49,529 nucleotides of DNA from Agrobacterium tumefaciens (GCF_009649785.1 NZ_WJOK01000034.1:1-49529), one strand, 5' to 3'; positions 1 through 9,200 are shown, counted from the first letter of the stretch. Numbers and translations: made by a program. Notes: generated from the letters alone by a model not told the origin.

Positions 1-91
1 TAATTATACAGCTACGCGCAAGACTATACTGCAATTATCCGCTTCATAACTGGTTCACGCACAGATTTTGCCATAGTTTTTTCGGAGACAC

Positions 92-2419
92 ATGGTGCTG
101 CCCGCATATACGACTTACGCTCTTTACAATCGTGATATGGAATTGTCACTGAAACGCGTCGCGAACGACCCCGTCGTATCGCGCGACGCCAAATATTATA
201 CGGATAATATCGGCAAGGTTAAAAACCTCGACGCGTTCCTGAAGGACTTCCGGCTCTATTCCTACGCCATGAAGGCACATGGACTGGAGGAAATGATCTA
301 TGCCACCGCCTTCATGAAGAAGGTGCTGGAAAGCAATCTCAACGATCCGAACAGCTTCGCAAACAAACTGAAGGATACGCGATACCGCGACTTCGCTGCC
401 TCTTTCGATTTCGGCACGATCAAAGCGGAAAAATCGGTTCAGACAAAATCCCAGCAGGACCGGTTGATTGCCACCTATCACGCTACGATCGAACAGGAAG
501 GCACCGAATTAAAGGAAGAGACCCGTTTTTATAACATTGCCATCGAGAAGGTCGGGCATGTCGACGATATCTTCAAGAACACGCGGCTTCGGGATTATAT
601 CTTCAAATCCTTCGGCATCGACCCCGAGACCTTCAGCTACAAGCACGTCAAAAACGTTCTGACGAGCGATATCAGCAATGCCGATAGCTACATCAACAAG
701 ACCTACAAGTCATTGATACCGGAGTGGAAGGCAAAGGCGGCCGATCTGCGCATAGAACGTGCAGGCGTCGCGTCCACCGACAAACCGGCGCTCGCAAAGA
801 TCGACTACCTGATCAGCCAATATAACAAGCGTATCAACGATGCCAACAAACTGTTCGAGATGGCGGCCGCGTTTAATTTCCGGGACGACGGCCGCGTAGA
901 TGACGGCATGCCGGCGCAGACGACTGCGCAGAGGCGACTGATTAACGAAACCTACGTTCTTTCAAATCCCCGCCTGACGCAGGCCGGAGCTGTTCTCAAC
1001 CGCGAGTATTTCGCCGACAAGATGAAAACCATCACCGAGGCCAGCCAGATGACGCAGTTTGCGCGCCTGAGAACGATGCTCATCGTCAGCTTCAATCTGA
1101 CCGACAATGATGAGACGGACAAGAAAATCGGCTGGGCCGTCTTGCAGGATCCGAATGATCCGCAAAGCCCTATCCACAAGGAGAAGGACAAAGGTCTTGT
1201 CGATCTGGCACGCGCCTTCAATTTCGGTGCGGATGGCAAGATCAAGACCGGCAAGGTCGCGCAGACCGCCGAACAGCTCAACACCATGATGAACCTCTAC
1301 TTCAGCCGTTACGATGACAAGGACGAAGCAGCGGACGAAAAGGCAATCAAGAACTACCAGCGCTACATCGGCCTGACGAAAAATCTCGAGGATTTTCTGT
1401 CGAACGCGCAGGGCGCGGTCATCATTCGAAACTTCGCCCTGAAGGCCTTCGATATTACCGCTGAAGAAGCCTCGTCCTTCACGCTGAAACGGGTATTTAC
1501 CAGCGATCTGTCAGACACGAAAAGTTACGTTTATACTTTGAAAGACGAGCGTTTCGTGCGGCTGGCCAAGGCTTTCAACTTTGATGCCGAGGGCAAGATC
1601 GGCTCACCCCGGCTCGCCCAGTCGGAAAACGAGATCACTCGAATATCGCGAAATTATCTGAAGGAAGTTACCCGTTGGGACAAGGACAAAAAGGTCAGGG
1701 AGAAAGGCGAAAAGGAGGTCACCTACTATCGCCAGAAAATGGAAACGATTGAAACCGTCGATCAATTGCTCTCCGACCGCCGCCTTCTCGATTTCATGCT
1801 GATTGCGCAGCGTATCGACCCCAAAACGGTCACCACCGACTACCTCAAGAAGATCTTCAAGTCCGACCTCAAGAACCCCAAAAGTTTCGCCAATACCGAA
1901 AAAGATGCCCGCTTCCGCGCACTTGCCGGCTCCTTCAATTTCGACGCCAAGGGGAATATCGTCGCGAAAGCCGGCCAGAGCGTGCAGAACACCCGCAGCC
2001 TCATGGAAACACGCGACAAATATGTTCGGCAGACGCTGGAACAGCGGGTCGGCGAAGAAAATTCCGGCGTTCGCCTTGCGCTCTATTTCAAGCGCATGGC
2101 TGCCAGCATTTCCAATCCCTACGACATACTCGCCGATAATGCGCTTGCGGAGTTCACCCGCACCGCCCTTGGAATTCCCGCAGAAACCGCAAACTCCAAG
2201 GTGGATGCGCAGGCAAAGATGATCGAGAAGAAGTTGAAGATGAAGGACCTGCAGGACCCCAAGAAGGTCGAAAAACTGGTCAATCGCTTTTTGCTGACAT
2301 TCGAAGCGAACAACGCAACGTCGGATCCGCGTCTCGCTCTATTCGGCAGCGGCAGCACGTCCATCAGCGGCAATACACTCGCGACGTTGGGGCAACTCCG
2401 CAGCCGCCGCAGAGGTTAG
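92..2419 (+). CDS. Multi-repeat DUF1217 protein
   Basis: A 775-residue protein built of about five or six degenerate copies of the DUF1217 unit. Each copy has a helix with an L..FL..xRL pattern, a K.VL.SDL.(N/D)..S(Y/F) segment, and often an ARAFNF/AGSFNFDA.G ending; copies begin near residues 45, 160, 320, 435, 560 and 665. DUF1217 is known from alphaproteobacterial proteins, often encoded in or near flagellar gene clusters, but its biochemical role is unknown. There is no signal peptide or membrane segment, and the composition is charged and helical. The ATG follows a CGGAGA ribosome site by a few bases. No flagellar gene is visible nearby, so this copy is an orphan. It converges with the transporter downstream across a strong hairpin. 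The family call is fairly safe; the function is open. Confidence 0.8.
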   Translation: MVLPAYTTYALYNRDMELSLKRVANDPVVSRDAKYYTDNIGKVKNLDAFLKDFRLYSYAMKAHGLEEMIYATAFMKKVLESNLNDPNSFANKLKDTRYRDFAASFDFGTIKAEKSVQTKSQQDRLIATYHATIEQEGTELKEETRFYNIAIEKVGHVDDIFKNTRLRDYIFKSFGIDPETFSYKHVKNVLTSDISNADSYINKTYKSLIPEWKAKAADLRIERAGVASTDKPALAKIDYLISQYNKRINDANKLFEMAAAFNFRDDGRVDDGMPAQTTAQRRLINETYVLSNPRLTQAGAVLNREYFADKMKTITEASQMTQFARLRTMLIVSFNLTDNDETDKKIGWAVLQDPNDPQSPIHKEKDKGLVDLARAFNFGADGKIKTGKVAQTAEQLNTMMNLYFSRYDDKDEAADEKAIKNYQRYIGLTKNLEDFLSNAQGAVIIRNFALKAFDITAEEASSFTLKRVFTSDLSDTKSYVYTLKDERFVRLAKAFNFDAEGKIGSPRLAQSENEITRISRNYLKEVTRWDKDKKVREKGEKEVTYYRQKMETIETVDQLLSDRRLLDFMLIAQRIDPKTVTTDYLKKIFKSDLKNPKSFANTEKDARFRALAGSFNFDAKGNIVAKAGQSVQNTRSLMETRDKYVRQTLEQRVGEENSGVRLALYFKRMAASISNPYDILADNALAEFTRTALGIPAETANSKVDAQAKMIEKKLKMKDLQDPKKVEKLVNRFLLTFEANNATSDPRLALFGSGSTSISGNTLATLGQLRSRRRG

Positions 2420-2434
2420 ACCATCCATAAGTGC

Positions 2435-2460
2435 TGGCCGCAGGTTTTGCCCTGCGGCCA
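2435..2460. terminator. Bidirectional terminator hairpin
   Basis: A perfect 10-bp inverted repeat (TGGCCGCAGG / CCTGCGGCCA, 6-base loop) lies in the 53 bp between the converging DUF1217 and transporter genes. There is no long T tract on either side, so it is called from the stem and position. Confidence 0.65.
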
Positions 2461-2472
2461 ACATCATCTTAG

Positions 2473-3759
2473 TCAAACCCGCCCGTCGCCTGAAGTGCGG
2501 TAGAGCAGGGTCAGTACGGTCAAAGCCAGCCCGACCAGCGCGACCGAGCCGAAAATGTAGAAGTTCCACTCCGGAGCCAGGCCCCTTTGCAGCACGAGAC
2601 CGCCGATCATCGGACCGGCGATGCCGCCCAGCCGCCCGACGGCCAGGGAAAAGCCAAGACCCGTACCGCGAATATGGACAGGATAAAGCCGCCCGACCAG
2701 AACGTTGGCAAGAATCTGGGTTCCAATCGTTCCCGCACCCGCAAGGGCAACGAAGAGATAGAGCAACGGCCCCTTGTTTACCGTCAACGCCCAGATCGAG
2801 GCCGCACCAATGGCAAATAGGACGGCCACAACCACCTTGACGTTACCCTTGTCGGCGAAACGCCCGCCGATGAGAATGCCAATTGCGGCTCCGACATTGA
2901 GCATGATGGAAAAGCTGAGCGCCGAACTGATGTCGTAGCCCATCTTGTTCATGATGGTGGGCAGCCAGTTGACCATGCCGAAGGTCAGCAGAAGCGAGCA
3001 AAAGTGGATGCCCCAGGCATTCAGCGTCGAAAGCAGCCGGCCTTCCGAGAACAGGGCGCCCACGCCGCCCTTTTGGATCTTGGCATGCGGCGTAATGCGT
3101 TGCAGGGCGTAAGTGTCGCAAATCCCGTCTGCCTCTGCCTGCCGGCCCTTGCTTGCCAGCCATTCCGGCGATTCCGGCAGGAACCGCATGAAGATCGGCA
3201 GAAGAATAAGCGGCAGGCCGCCGATCAGCATCAGTGGCCTCCAGCCATAGCTCTCCAGAAGCAAAATACCCATGAGGCCGGAAATGATGCCGCCGATAAG
3301 ATAACCGAGGAACGACAGGGAGTTTGCCTGTGCCCTGCGCTTGGGCGGCGAGAATTCCAGCACGAGCGCGGTAACCGTCGGCAGGAGCGCGCCAAGGCCG
3401 AGACCGGCGAAGAAGCGCGTGATTTCGAAAGCAAGAAAGTTCGGCGTCATGGCCGAGGCAATCATCATCGCTGAAAATCCGGCAAGGCTGATGAGAACGA
3501 CCTTCCGGCGGCCGATACGGTCCGCCATGGTGCCGGCAAACAGCGCGCCGAGCAGCATGCCCACCAGCGTCAAGGCGGCAGCCCGCCCGACCATGGCCGG
3601 ATTGAGCGCCCATGCACCTTCTTTCAGCAACGCCGGTGCAACCGCGCCGTAAACGACAAGATCGTAACCGTCGAACATGATCATCAGGCCGCATGTCGCG
3701 ATGACGCCAGCCGGGTTCTTCGTCCGCACCGAGGCGGCGCTCATATAGTTCGTGGACAT
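2473..3759 (-). CDS. graK: Aromatic acid MFS transporter, GraK-like
   Basis: A 428-residue, 12-helix major facilitator of the aromatic acid:H+ symporter type. The N-terminal helix carries the family-typical DGYDLVVYGAVAP segment, and the loop between helices 2 and 3 carries DRIGRRKVV, the MFS signature. It probably imports gamma-resorcylate across the inner membrane. It is the last gene of a cluster whose order (R-D-A-F-C-B-E-K) matches the characterised gra cluster of Rhizobium sp. MTP-10005. An ATG 30 bases further upstream exists, but this start is preceded by GGGAGGA and leads directly into the family's N-terminus. A 220-bp gap separates it from graE, so it may have its own promoter. Confidence 0.85.
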   Translation of the reverse strand: MSTNYMSAASVRTKNPAGVIATCGLMIMFDGYDLVVYGAVAPALLKEGAWALNPAMVGRAAALTLVGMLLGALFAGTMADRIGRRKVVLISLAGFSAMMIASAMTPNFLAFEITRFFAGLGLGALLPTVTALVLEFSPPKRRAQANSLSFLGYLIGGIISGLMGILLLESYGWRPLMLIGGLPLILLPIFMRFLPESPEWLASKGRQAEADGICDTYALQRITPHAKIQKGGVGALFSEGRLLSTLNAWGIHFCSLLLTFGMVNWLPTIMNKMGYDISSALSFSIMLNVGAAIGILIGGRFADKGNVKVVVAVLFAIGAASIWALTVNKGPLLYLFVALAGAGTIGTQILANVLVGRLYPVHIRGTGLGFSLAVGRLGGIAGPMIGGLVLQRGLAPEWNFYIFGSVALVGLALTVLTLLYRTSGDGRV

Positions 3760-3921
3760 ATTCCTCCCTTTCACGCATGAACGCGCCACCCGGAATGGAT
3801 CGACGTCTTCCCGTTCCTGCGATTGCTCCCTGGGTGCCCGGCTTGCTCCACCCTGATGTGCGTCTCGCTCCTGTCAAGACACATATCGCCAGCATCACCC
3901 GCCTTCGATTAAATGTTGCGT

Positions 3922-3936
3922 TTGCAAAAATTGCAA
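3922..3936. promoter_or_regulatory. Candidate second GraR site before graK
   Basis: Two TTGCAA palindromes separated by AAA lie in the AT-rich 220-bp gap between graE and graK. The TTTGCAA core also occurs in the palindrome at the graD/graR promoter. The similarity is short, so this is a weak inference. Confidence 0.3.
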
Positions 3937-3979
3937 TTGAAATATTAACAATCGTCAACAGCCATTGCAGGCGTGGATT

Positions 3980-4318
3980 TCAGTCGCCTTCCAGCTCCGA
4001 AATCCTCGACAAAGTCGGCGTCCAGTTCAAAATACGAATGCGGTTATAGACGCCGTGAATGACAAAAGGGTCGGCGTCGCTAAAAGCCATGACGTCCTCG
4101 ATGCAGCGGGCTTCAGCAATGATGAGGGCCGCGGCAGACCCTCCGCTTTCCGCCTGCATCGGGCCGGATGCGAGAATTCTGAATCCTTCCGGAACGCCAT
4201 CTTCGTTGCGTAAATGAGCCTTGTGGGCACTCATCTGCGCCAACCTTTGCTCAGCGGCAGCGGGATCACTTTCCGCAAAACGCACATAGAGCCGGGGACG
4301 GTCGCTACCGCCGGTCAT
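3980..4318 (-). CDS. graE: YCII-related protein, GraE-like
   Basis: A 112-residue protein resembling the YCII-related fold: N-terminal LYVRFAESDP strand, a central R.LASGPM segment and a C-terminal DPFVIHGVYNRIRI strand, the pattern of small dimeric alpha/beta-barrel proteins that often sit beside aromatic catabolic enzymes. Its start codon overlaps the stop of graB by ATGA, so translation is coupled. It takes the position of graE, whose role was not assigned in the MTP-10005 cluster as far as I recall. It may act as an isomerase, a muconolactone-isomerase-like helper or a lactonase, but no catalytic residue can be singled out. Confidence 0.75.
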   Translation of the reverse strand: MTGGSDRPRLYVRFAESDPAAAEQRLAQMSAHKAHLRNEDGVPEGFRILASGPMQAESGGSAAALIIAEARCIEDVMAFSDADPFVIHGVYNRIRILNWTPTLSRISELEGD

Positions 4319-5202
4319 CGGGCGAGCACAAAATCGTGGTCCACCGACCAGAACCAGCCGTTGGCGAACCCCAGCTCCTGCGCCCTCTGCGCATCCTCCA
4401 CCCGCTGAAAATCGGCCAGCAGGCTTTCCTTCACACCGAAAACCGCATCCGAACGAATATAGGGATCATCAGGGTCGAAAATATGCGTGACGAGCGTGGT
4501 GAAGCCTTCTGCCGAAACGATGTAGTGCAGATGCGCTGGTCGGTAGGGATGGCGCCCCATGGCCCGCAGAAGCTGCCCCACGGGGCCATCATCCGGTATC
4601 GGGTAATATTTCGGCTTCGTCGCCCGGAACCAGTAGCGTCCGTCCTCACCGGTGACGAATACGCCACGCAGGTTGAAATCGGGCTGAATGCCCTTCTGCT
4701 GCACGTCGTAGAAACCTTCGTCATTGGCCTGCCAGACGTCGATGCGGGCGCCTGCGACCGGCACTCCATTGGTGTCGAGAATGCGGCCGGTTACCAGCAT
4801 GTCCTCGCCCTTGCCGTCGAGGCAGATATTGGCGCCCATCGGCATCTCAGGCGCATCGGCCACATGAAAAGGCCCGAGAACGGTGGATTCCGACGCGCCG
4901 CTCGGCTTGCGGTGGTTGATCGCATCGACCAGCATGGAAACGCCGAGAATATCGGAAAAAAGGATCCACTCCTGCCGCCATTCATTACAGATCTGGCCGA
5001 CCTCGGTCAGAAAATGGATCGCCTTCATCCATTCCTCTTCAGTCGGCTCAATCTCTTTCACCGCCTCGTGAAGCTTGCGGGTGACGACCGCCATGATCTC
5101 CTTGAGACGCGGATCGTCACAATCGCGCATACGGGCAATCACGGTTTCGGCCGAACGTTCCTCGACGAAATAGCCGTCGTCACCGGTTGTTTTCATGTCC
5201 AT
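4315..5202 (-). CDS. graB: Hydroxyquinol 1,2-dioxygenase
   Basis: A 295-residue intradiol dioxygenase that opens hydroxyquinol (1,2,4-trihydroxybenzene) between the two ortho hydroxyls to give maleylacetate. It has the N-terminal all-helical dimerisation domain of the family (residues about 20-110) and a beta-sandwich catalytic domain. The Fe(III) ligands are visible as the YYPIPDDGP tyrosine, an upstream tyrosine in the GFYDVQ segment, and the two histidines of RPAHLHYIV. The length matches hydroxyquinol dioxygenases. The ATG has a GGAGGA site just upstream. It lies 40 bp after graC and is coupled to graE, consistent with one graDAFCBE transcript. Catechol dioxygenase activity is the alternative, but the neighbours favour hydroxyquinol. 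Confidence 0.93.
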   Translation of the reverse strand: MDMKTTGDDGYFVEERSAETVIARMRDCDDPRLKEIMAVVTRKLHEAVKEIEPTEEEWMKAIHFLTEVGQICNEWRQEWILFSDILGVSMLVDAINHRKPSGASESTVLGPFHVADAPEMPMGANICLDGKGEDMLVTGRILDTNGVPVAGARIDVWQANDEGFYDVQQKGIQPDFNLRGVFVTGEDGRYWFRATKPKYYPIPDDGPVGQLLRAMGRHPYRPAHLHYIVSAEGFTTLVTHIFDPDDPYIRSDAVFGVKESLLADFQRVEDAQRAQELGFANGWFWSVDHDFVLAR

Positions 5203-5242
5203 AATGTCCTCCTCCCATCATTGCCGCTCCCTGCTTGCCGGA

Positions 5243-6298
5243 TCACTCCGGCCTTGCGCCCTCGAAGGCGCGTTGCAACAGGGCGCGGATCGCGGTTTTT
5301 TCAACTGGCCGCGGGCACCAGTAAGGATTGGCGGTCGCAAGCTCGGCCATAGCGTCGAGATCTTCCCCGCCAACACCGAGTGCTGCAAGGCTTGCCGGCG
5401 CGCCGAGCCGGGCGGCAAAATCGTAAAGACCCGTCCCTGCCCTGCCACCGACAAGTGCGGCCAGCGGCGCAAGCTGATCCGGCACCGCCTGTTCCACATA
5501 AGCGATGGTATGCGGCAGAAGCACCGCATGGGTTTCTGCATGCGGCAAATCCAGACTGCCGCCCAGCGTATGACAAAGCTTGTGATGCAGCGACATGCCA
5601 ACAGCGCCAAGCACCGTGCCACACAGCCACGCGCCGTAAAGTGCCGTTTCGCGCGCCTTGGTATCTTGCGGCTCCATCCTCACACCGGGAAGCGCCTCGA
5701 TCATCGCCCGCAACCCTTCCACCGCCATCATACTGGCGATGGGATTGCGATCCCGAGCATAAAGCGCCTCTGCCGCGTGGGCCATGGCGTTTAGCCCGCT
5801 GGTCATGCTGATGCCAACAGGTAATCCAAGTGTCAGCTCGGCATCGTAAATCACCACTTCCGGCAGGATTTCCGGACCGCGCAGGGTGGTCTTCACGCCA
5901 TTTTCCGTCTGGCCAAGAATGGGCGTCACCTCAGAGCCGGCATAGGTCGTTGGAATGACGATCTGCGGCGCATCGGTGCGCAAGGCAATGGCCTTGCCAA
6001 GACCGGTGGTAGAGCCGCCGCCGAGCGATACGACGCAATCGGCACCGGCAGCGCGATAGGCCTCGACCGCCCTTTTCGTCACCTCGACCGGCGTGTGCAT
6101 GGCCGCATCGTAAAAAACACCGGCAGCCAATTGGCCAAGCTGGGCGGCCAAAGCCTCCGCATCGCCCTTCTGGTGGGGTGTGGAAAGCACCAACGCCCGT
6201 GACAGCCCGAGGCGACGGATTTCCTCCGCTACCCCCACGGAGCTACCCGTGCCAAAGACGATGCGGGCCGGGGCCGTCGTATAGACGAACGGCTGCAT
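5243..6298 (-). CDS. graC: Maleylacetate reductase
   Basis: A 351-residue iron-alcohol-dehydrogenase-fold enzyme of the maleylacetate reductase class, which reduces maleylacetate to 3-oxoadipate with NAD(P)H. The N-terminal nucleotide-binding half contains VVSLGGGSTTGLGKAIA and IPTTYAGSE, both typical of the class; the helical C-terminal half contains SLHHKLCHTLGGSLDLPHAETHA, in which the histidines line the active site. It starts 3 bp after the graF stop, so translation is probably coupled. Together with graB it forms the lower pathway feeding the 3-oxoadipate route; genes for 3-oxoadipate activation are not in this window. Confidence 0.93.
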   Translation of the reverse strand: MQPFVYTTAPARIVFGTGSSVGVAEEIRRLGLSRALVLSTPHQKGDAEALAAQLGQLAAGVFYDAAMHTPVEVTKRAVEAYRAAGADCVVSLGGGSTTGLGKAIALRTDAPQIVIPTTYAGSEVTPILGQTENGVKTTLRGPEILPEVVIYDAELTLGLPVGISMTSGLNAMAHAAEALYARDRNPIASMMAVEGLRAMIEALPGVRMEPQDTKARETALYGAWLCGTVLGAVGMSLHHKLCHTLGGSLDLPHAETHAVLLPHTIAYVEQAVPDQLAPLAALVGGRAGTGLYDFAARLGAPASLAALGVGGEDLDAMAELATANPYWCPRPVEKTAIRALLQRAFEGARPE

Positions 6299-6301
6299 GG
6301 C

Positions 6302-7285
6302 TCAGGCTCCGTCGAGCTTGAACAGGCGGCGCGCATTGGTGCGGCCGATCTTTACCCGGTCGGCCTCGGCAATGCTCGTCGCATTGAACCAGTCGGAGGC
6401 ATGATCGATGTTCTCGAAGGGCCAGTCGGTGGAGAACAGGATGCGGTCGGCACCGATTTCCAGAATGGCATCGATCAGGGTCTGGGTGCGGAAATTGCCA
6501 GAGGTGGTGATGTGAAAATTCTCGTTGAAATAATCCATGAAACGGCGCTTGGCCGGATAGCGCGGCGGCAGCTTCACCCAGGCATTGCGGTGGTCGATGC
6601 GCCACATCATGTAGGGCAGGCCCTCGCCCATATGGCCAAGAATGATGTTGAGGCGCGGATGCTCATCGAACAGGCCTGATGCCATGAGGCGCAGCGCGTG
6701 AACCGCCGTTTCCTGCGCAAACGCCCAGGTGGGGCCAAGCAGCCAGGGGTGGCCGTCATAGATGCGGGAATCCTGCGGCAGCGGATTGCGCGGATGCAGA
6801 TAGAAAGGCACATCAAGCTTTTCCACCTCGCCCCAGAATGGACGATATTGCGGCAGGTCGTAATAAAGCGGTGTCTGGCCATCGCCCTCCTGGCTGAAGC
6901 CGTTGACGAGTGCGCCGACGAAACCGAGATCGTTGACGCAGCGCTGAAGCTCCTCGGTCGCCGCATCCGGGTCCTGCAACGGCAGGGCTGCGAAGGCGAG
7001 GAAGCGGTCCGGCCGCTTGGCGCATTCTTCAGCCAGGACGTCATTGGCGCGGCGCGCAATCTCGATCGCCTTCTTCTTGTCGGGAATAGCCTGCACCGCC
7101 GGCGCATTCAACGACAGGATCATGGTTTCGATGCCATGCGCATCCATCAGCTTCAGGCGCGTATCCTGAATGTCGAGCAGGCGATGCTGCAGTTCCTTCC
7201 AGTAATCACCGGGCACGAACCCGGCCGAATCCTGAAGTGTTTCCGGGATTGCGAAATGCTCTTCGAGAGCGACCTTGCCTTGCAT
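6302..7285 (-). CDS. graF: Gamma-resorcylate decarboxylase
   Basis: A 327-residue amidohydrolase-superfamily decarboxylase that converts 2,6-dihydroxybenzoate to resorcinol. The residues known from the Rhizobium sp. MTP-10005 enzyme are all present at the same numbers: E8 and H10 in the N-terminal VALEEH motif, H164 in FYLHPRNP, H218 in ILGHMGE and D287 in FSTDWPFEN, which form the metal site and catalytic centre. The length also equals that of the characterised enzyme. The ATG follows a clear CGGAGGAAAT ribosome site. The neighbours supply resorcinol hydroxylase and the hydroxyquinol pathway, which fixes the substrate better than the fold alone would. Confidence 0.95.
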   Translation of the reverse strand: MQGKVALEEHFAIPETLQDSAGFVPGDYWKELQHRLLDIQDTRLKLMDAHGIETMILSLNAPAVQAIPDKKKAIEIARRANDVLAEECAKRPDRFLAFAALPLQDPDAATEELQRCVNDLGFVGALVNGFSQEGDGQTPLYYDLPQYRPFWGEVEKLDVPFYLHPRNPLPQDSRIYDGHPWLLGPTWAFAQETAVHALRLMASGLFDEHPRLNIILGHMGEGLPYMMWRIDHRNAWVKLPPRYPAKRRFMDYFNENFHITTSGNFRTQTLIDAILEIGADRILFSTDWPFENIDHASDWFNATSIAEADRVKIGRTNARRLFKLDGA

Positions 7286-7331
7286 GTTATTTCCTCCGAA
7301 AATCGCTGTTCAGTTGCCGCCACGCGTGCGG

Positions 7332-8561
7332 TCAATATTGGCCCTTGGGTTCCAGGCCGAGCATGCTCTGGCCGATCATGGTGCCCACGGCATCCCAGTT
7401 CATGCTGATATGGCGGCCCACCGCATTCGCATCCCGCCAGGCCCGCTGGACCGGATTGGAAAGATCGAGCCCGACACCGCCGGTGGAATCGTTGAGTGCC
7501 TGCACGGCGCGCAGCGCCAGAGAGACCGAAAAGGACTGGCCGCGACGGCTCAATAGCCGGTCGTCCACCGAAAATTCCGCCCGTCCTTCAAGCCTTGCCT
7601 GTGAGAGTGCCTGAGCCCGGGCAACGTCGCGCAACAGGATTTCACAAGCGGCATCCACGCTCGCAGCGGCTTCCGCGACACGCAGCTGGATGGTTGGAAA
7701 TTCCGCCATGCGGTTATTGCCGCCCGCCACCGCACCTCGGGTCACCCGGCCACCGACATGATCGACATAGGCTGCCAGGGCACCCTTGGCTGCGCCGACG
7801 CCAGCCGAGGCGAGACAGGAAGGAATGCCGGTAAGAAGCGGCATGTTGAAGAGACCTTCCTGCGCATAAAACCGCCCGCCCGGCGTGTGGCCGCTGGTCG
7901 CGTCCGGAAAGGTCAGAACCCGATGTTTGGGAACAAAGACATCATCGAGAACCAGCGTCTTGGAACCCGTGCCGGCCAGTCCGACCACATGCCACGTGTC
8001 TTCAATGGCATATTGGCTCGCAGGCACGAGAAGGAAGGCCGGAACCGGCCTGCCTTCGCCCTGCGGCGGCAGGATGGCGGCGCAGAGAGACCATTGGGCA
8101 TTCTCGCAGCCCGAGGCAAAGGCCCATTTGCCGCTCAGGCGGTAACCGCCGTCAGCGGCCTCCGCCATCTTTACCGGCGCATAGGAACCACACAGAAGCG
8201 CGTCAGGGTTTTCGCCCCAGACATCCGCCTGCGCCTCCTCTGGAAACATCGCCAGCAGCCATTGATGGGCGGAAAGCAGGCCGGCAACCCAGCCGGTCGA
8301 CGCGCAGGCCGCCGAAAGCTCGATATTGGCTTCGACAAGCTCGGCAAATTCACCGCCCTGCCCACCGAAAGCCCGCGGTTTGACGACATCGAAATAGCCG
8401 ATACCGCGCAGCGCCGCGATATGACTGGCGGGAACGCGGCGCGCCTCCTCTGTTTGTCGGGCGCTGGAGCGGAAAAGATCCGCTACACCGGCAACGCGAC
8501 CGACGAGGCGGACATGCGGGTTCGTTTGCGCCGGCTGCGGCGCATGGCTCATATCGTTCAT
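7332..8561 (-). CDS. graA: Resorcinol hydroxylase, oxygenase component
   Basis: A 409-residue FADH2-dependent monooxygenase with the acyl-CoA dehydrogenase fold (group D flavoprotein monooxygenases, related to HsaA and DszC). The N-terminal helical domain, a middle beta domain (GKWAFASGCENAQW and GTGSKTLVLDDVFVP) and the C-terminal four-helix domain (ALNDSTGGVGLDLSNPVQRAWRD) are in the usual order. It would hydroxylate resorcinol to hydroxyquinol using reduced flavin supplied by GraD, encoded 36 bp upstream. The ATG has a strong CGGAGGAGA ribosome site. The neighbours make it the GraA counterpart; other small phenols could also be accepted. Confidence 0.92.
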   Translation of the reverse strand: MNDMSHAPQPAQTNPHVRLVGRVAGVADLFRSSARQTEEARRVPASHIAALRGIGYFDVVKPRAFGGQGGEFAELVEANIELSAACASTGWVAGLLSAHQWLLAMFPEEAQADVWGENPDALLCGSYAPVKMAEAADGGYRLSGKWAFASGCENAQWSLCAAILPPQGEGRPVPAFLLVPASQYAIEDTWHVVGLAGTGSKTLVLDDVFVPKHRVLTFPDATSGHTPGGRFYAQEGLFNMPLLTGIPSCLASAGVGAAKGALAAYVDHVGGRVTRGAVAGGNNRMAEFPTIQLRVAEAAASVDAACEILLRDVARAQALSQARLEGRAEFSVDDRLLSRRGQSFSVSLALRAVQALNDSTGGVGLDLSNPVQRAWRDANAVGRHISMNWDAVGTMIGQSMLGLEPKGQY

Positions 8562-8597
8562 GATTGTCTCCTCCGAGAATAGTCTAGCCGGGAAATA

Positions 8598-9137
8598 TCA
8601 GGCGGACAGGCCTGCCGGGCTTGCGGCGCAATATTGGGCATTTTCGTAAAGCAGCGGTCGTGTCGTCTCGCTTACATCGGCCGACACCACCTGTCCGATA
8701 AACACCGTATGCGTTCCATATGGCATTGCCGCGACACGGCGGCAGGCGATGGCGGCATGGGCCGTGGGCAGATAAAGAACACCGTTGTCATGACGCTGCC
8801 ACTCGCCGTTGCGGAAACGCTCCTCCGGCGAAACCTTGCCGCTGAAAGCATCAGACAAGGTAATCTGGTCCTGCGTCAGCACATTCACGATGAAATCGGG
8901 CCGGCAGAGCAGCAATTCGTGCAGAAGCGTGCGGTTGTTCAGGCAAACCAGAAGAGAGGGCGGCTCCATCGAAACCGAGGTGACGGCGGTAACCGTCATG
9001 CCGTGATCGCGCTGATCACCCGTCGCACAGGCAGTGATGACCGTCACGGTCGCCGGAAAACGGCGCATCGTCGTGCGGAAATTCTGGCCGACGCCTTCAG
9101 GCGCAAGATTGTTCAGGCCAAACAGTGCTGATGTCAT
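8598..9137 (-). CDS. graD: Flavin reductase of resorcinol hydroxylase
   Basis: A 179-residue NAD(P)H:flavin oxidoreductase of the HpaC/flavin-reductase-like family. Family features are TAVTSVSMEPPSLLVCLN (flavin binding), FIVNVLTQDQ and the closing GTHTVFIGQVV strand. It supplies reduced flavin to GraA. It is the first gene of the leftward gra operon; its ATG follows GGGAGGATCTC. The gene starts about 200 bp from graR, and the gap carries the palindromic candidate operator. Confidence 0.92.
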   Translation of the reverse strand: MTSALFGLNNLAPEGVGQNFRTTMRRFPATVTVITACATGDQRDHGMTVTAVTSVSMEPPSLLVCLNNRTLLHELLLCRPDFIVNVLTQDQITLSDAFSGKVSPEERFRNGEWQRHDNGVLYLPTAHAAIACRRVAAMPYGTHTVFIGQVVSADVSETTRPLLYENAQYCAASPAGLSA

Positions 9138-9172
9138 GAGATCCTCCCAAATCCTGCATTCTTAAATATTTT

Positions 9173-9200
9173 CATTTGCAACATTTGTCAATGCAAATGT
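9173..9200. promoter_or_regulatory. Candidate GraR (MarR) operator
   Basis: Two nested perfect inverted repeats overlap here. The outer one is CATTTGCA (9173-9180) with TGCAAATG (9192-9199); the inner one is ACATTTG (9181-9187) with CAAATGT (9194-9200). The site lies about 40 bp upstream of graD on its strand and upstream of graR, and has the size and symmetry expected of a MarR-family operator. Confidence 0.6.

Noticed and set aside
2843..3958. 371-codon frame overlapping the graK gene in another frame
   Set aside because: Arg/His-rich shadow translation of the MFS transporter; no membrane segments or motifs.
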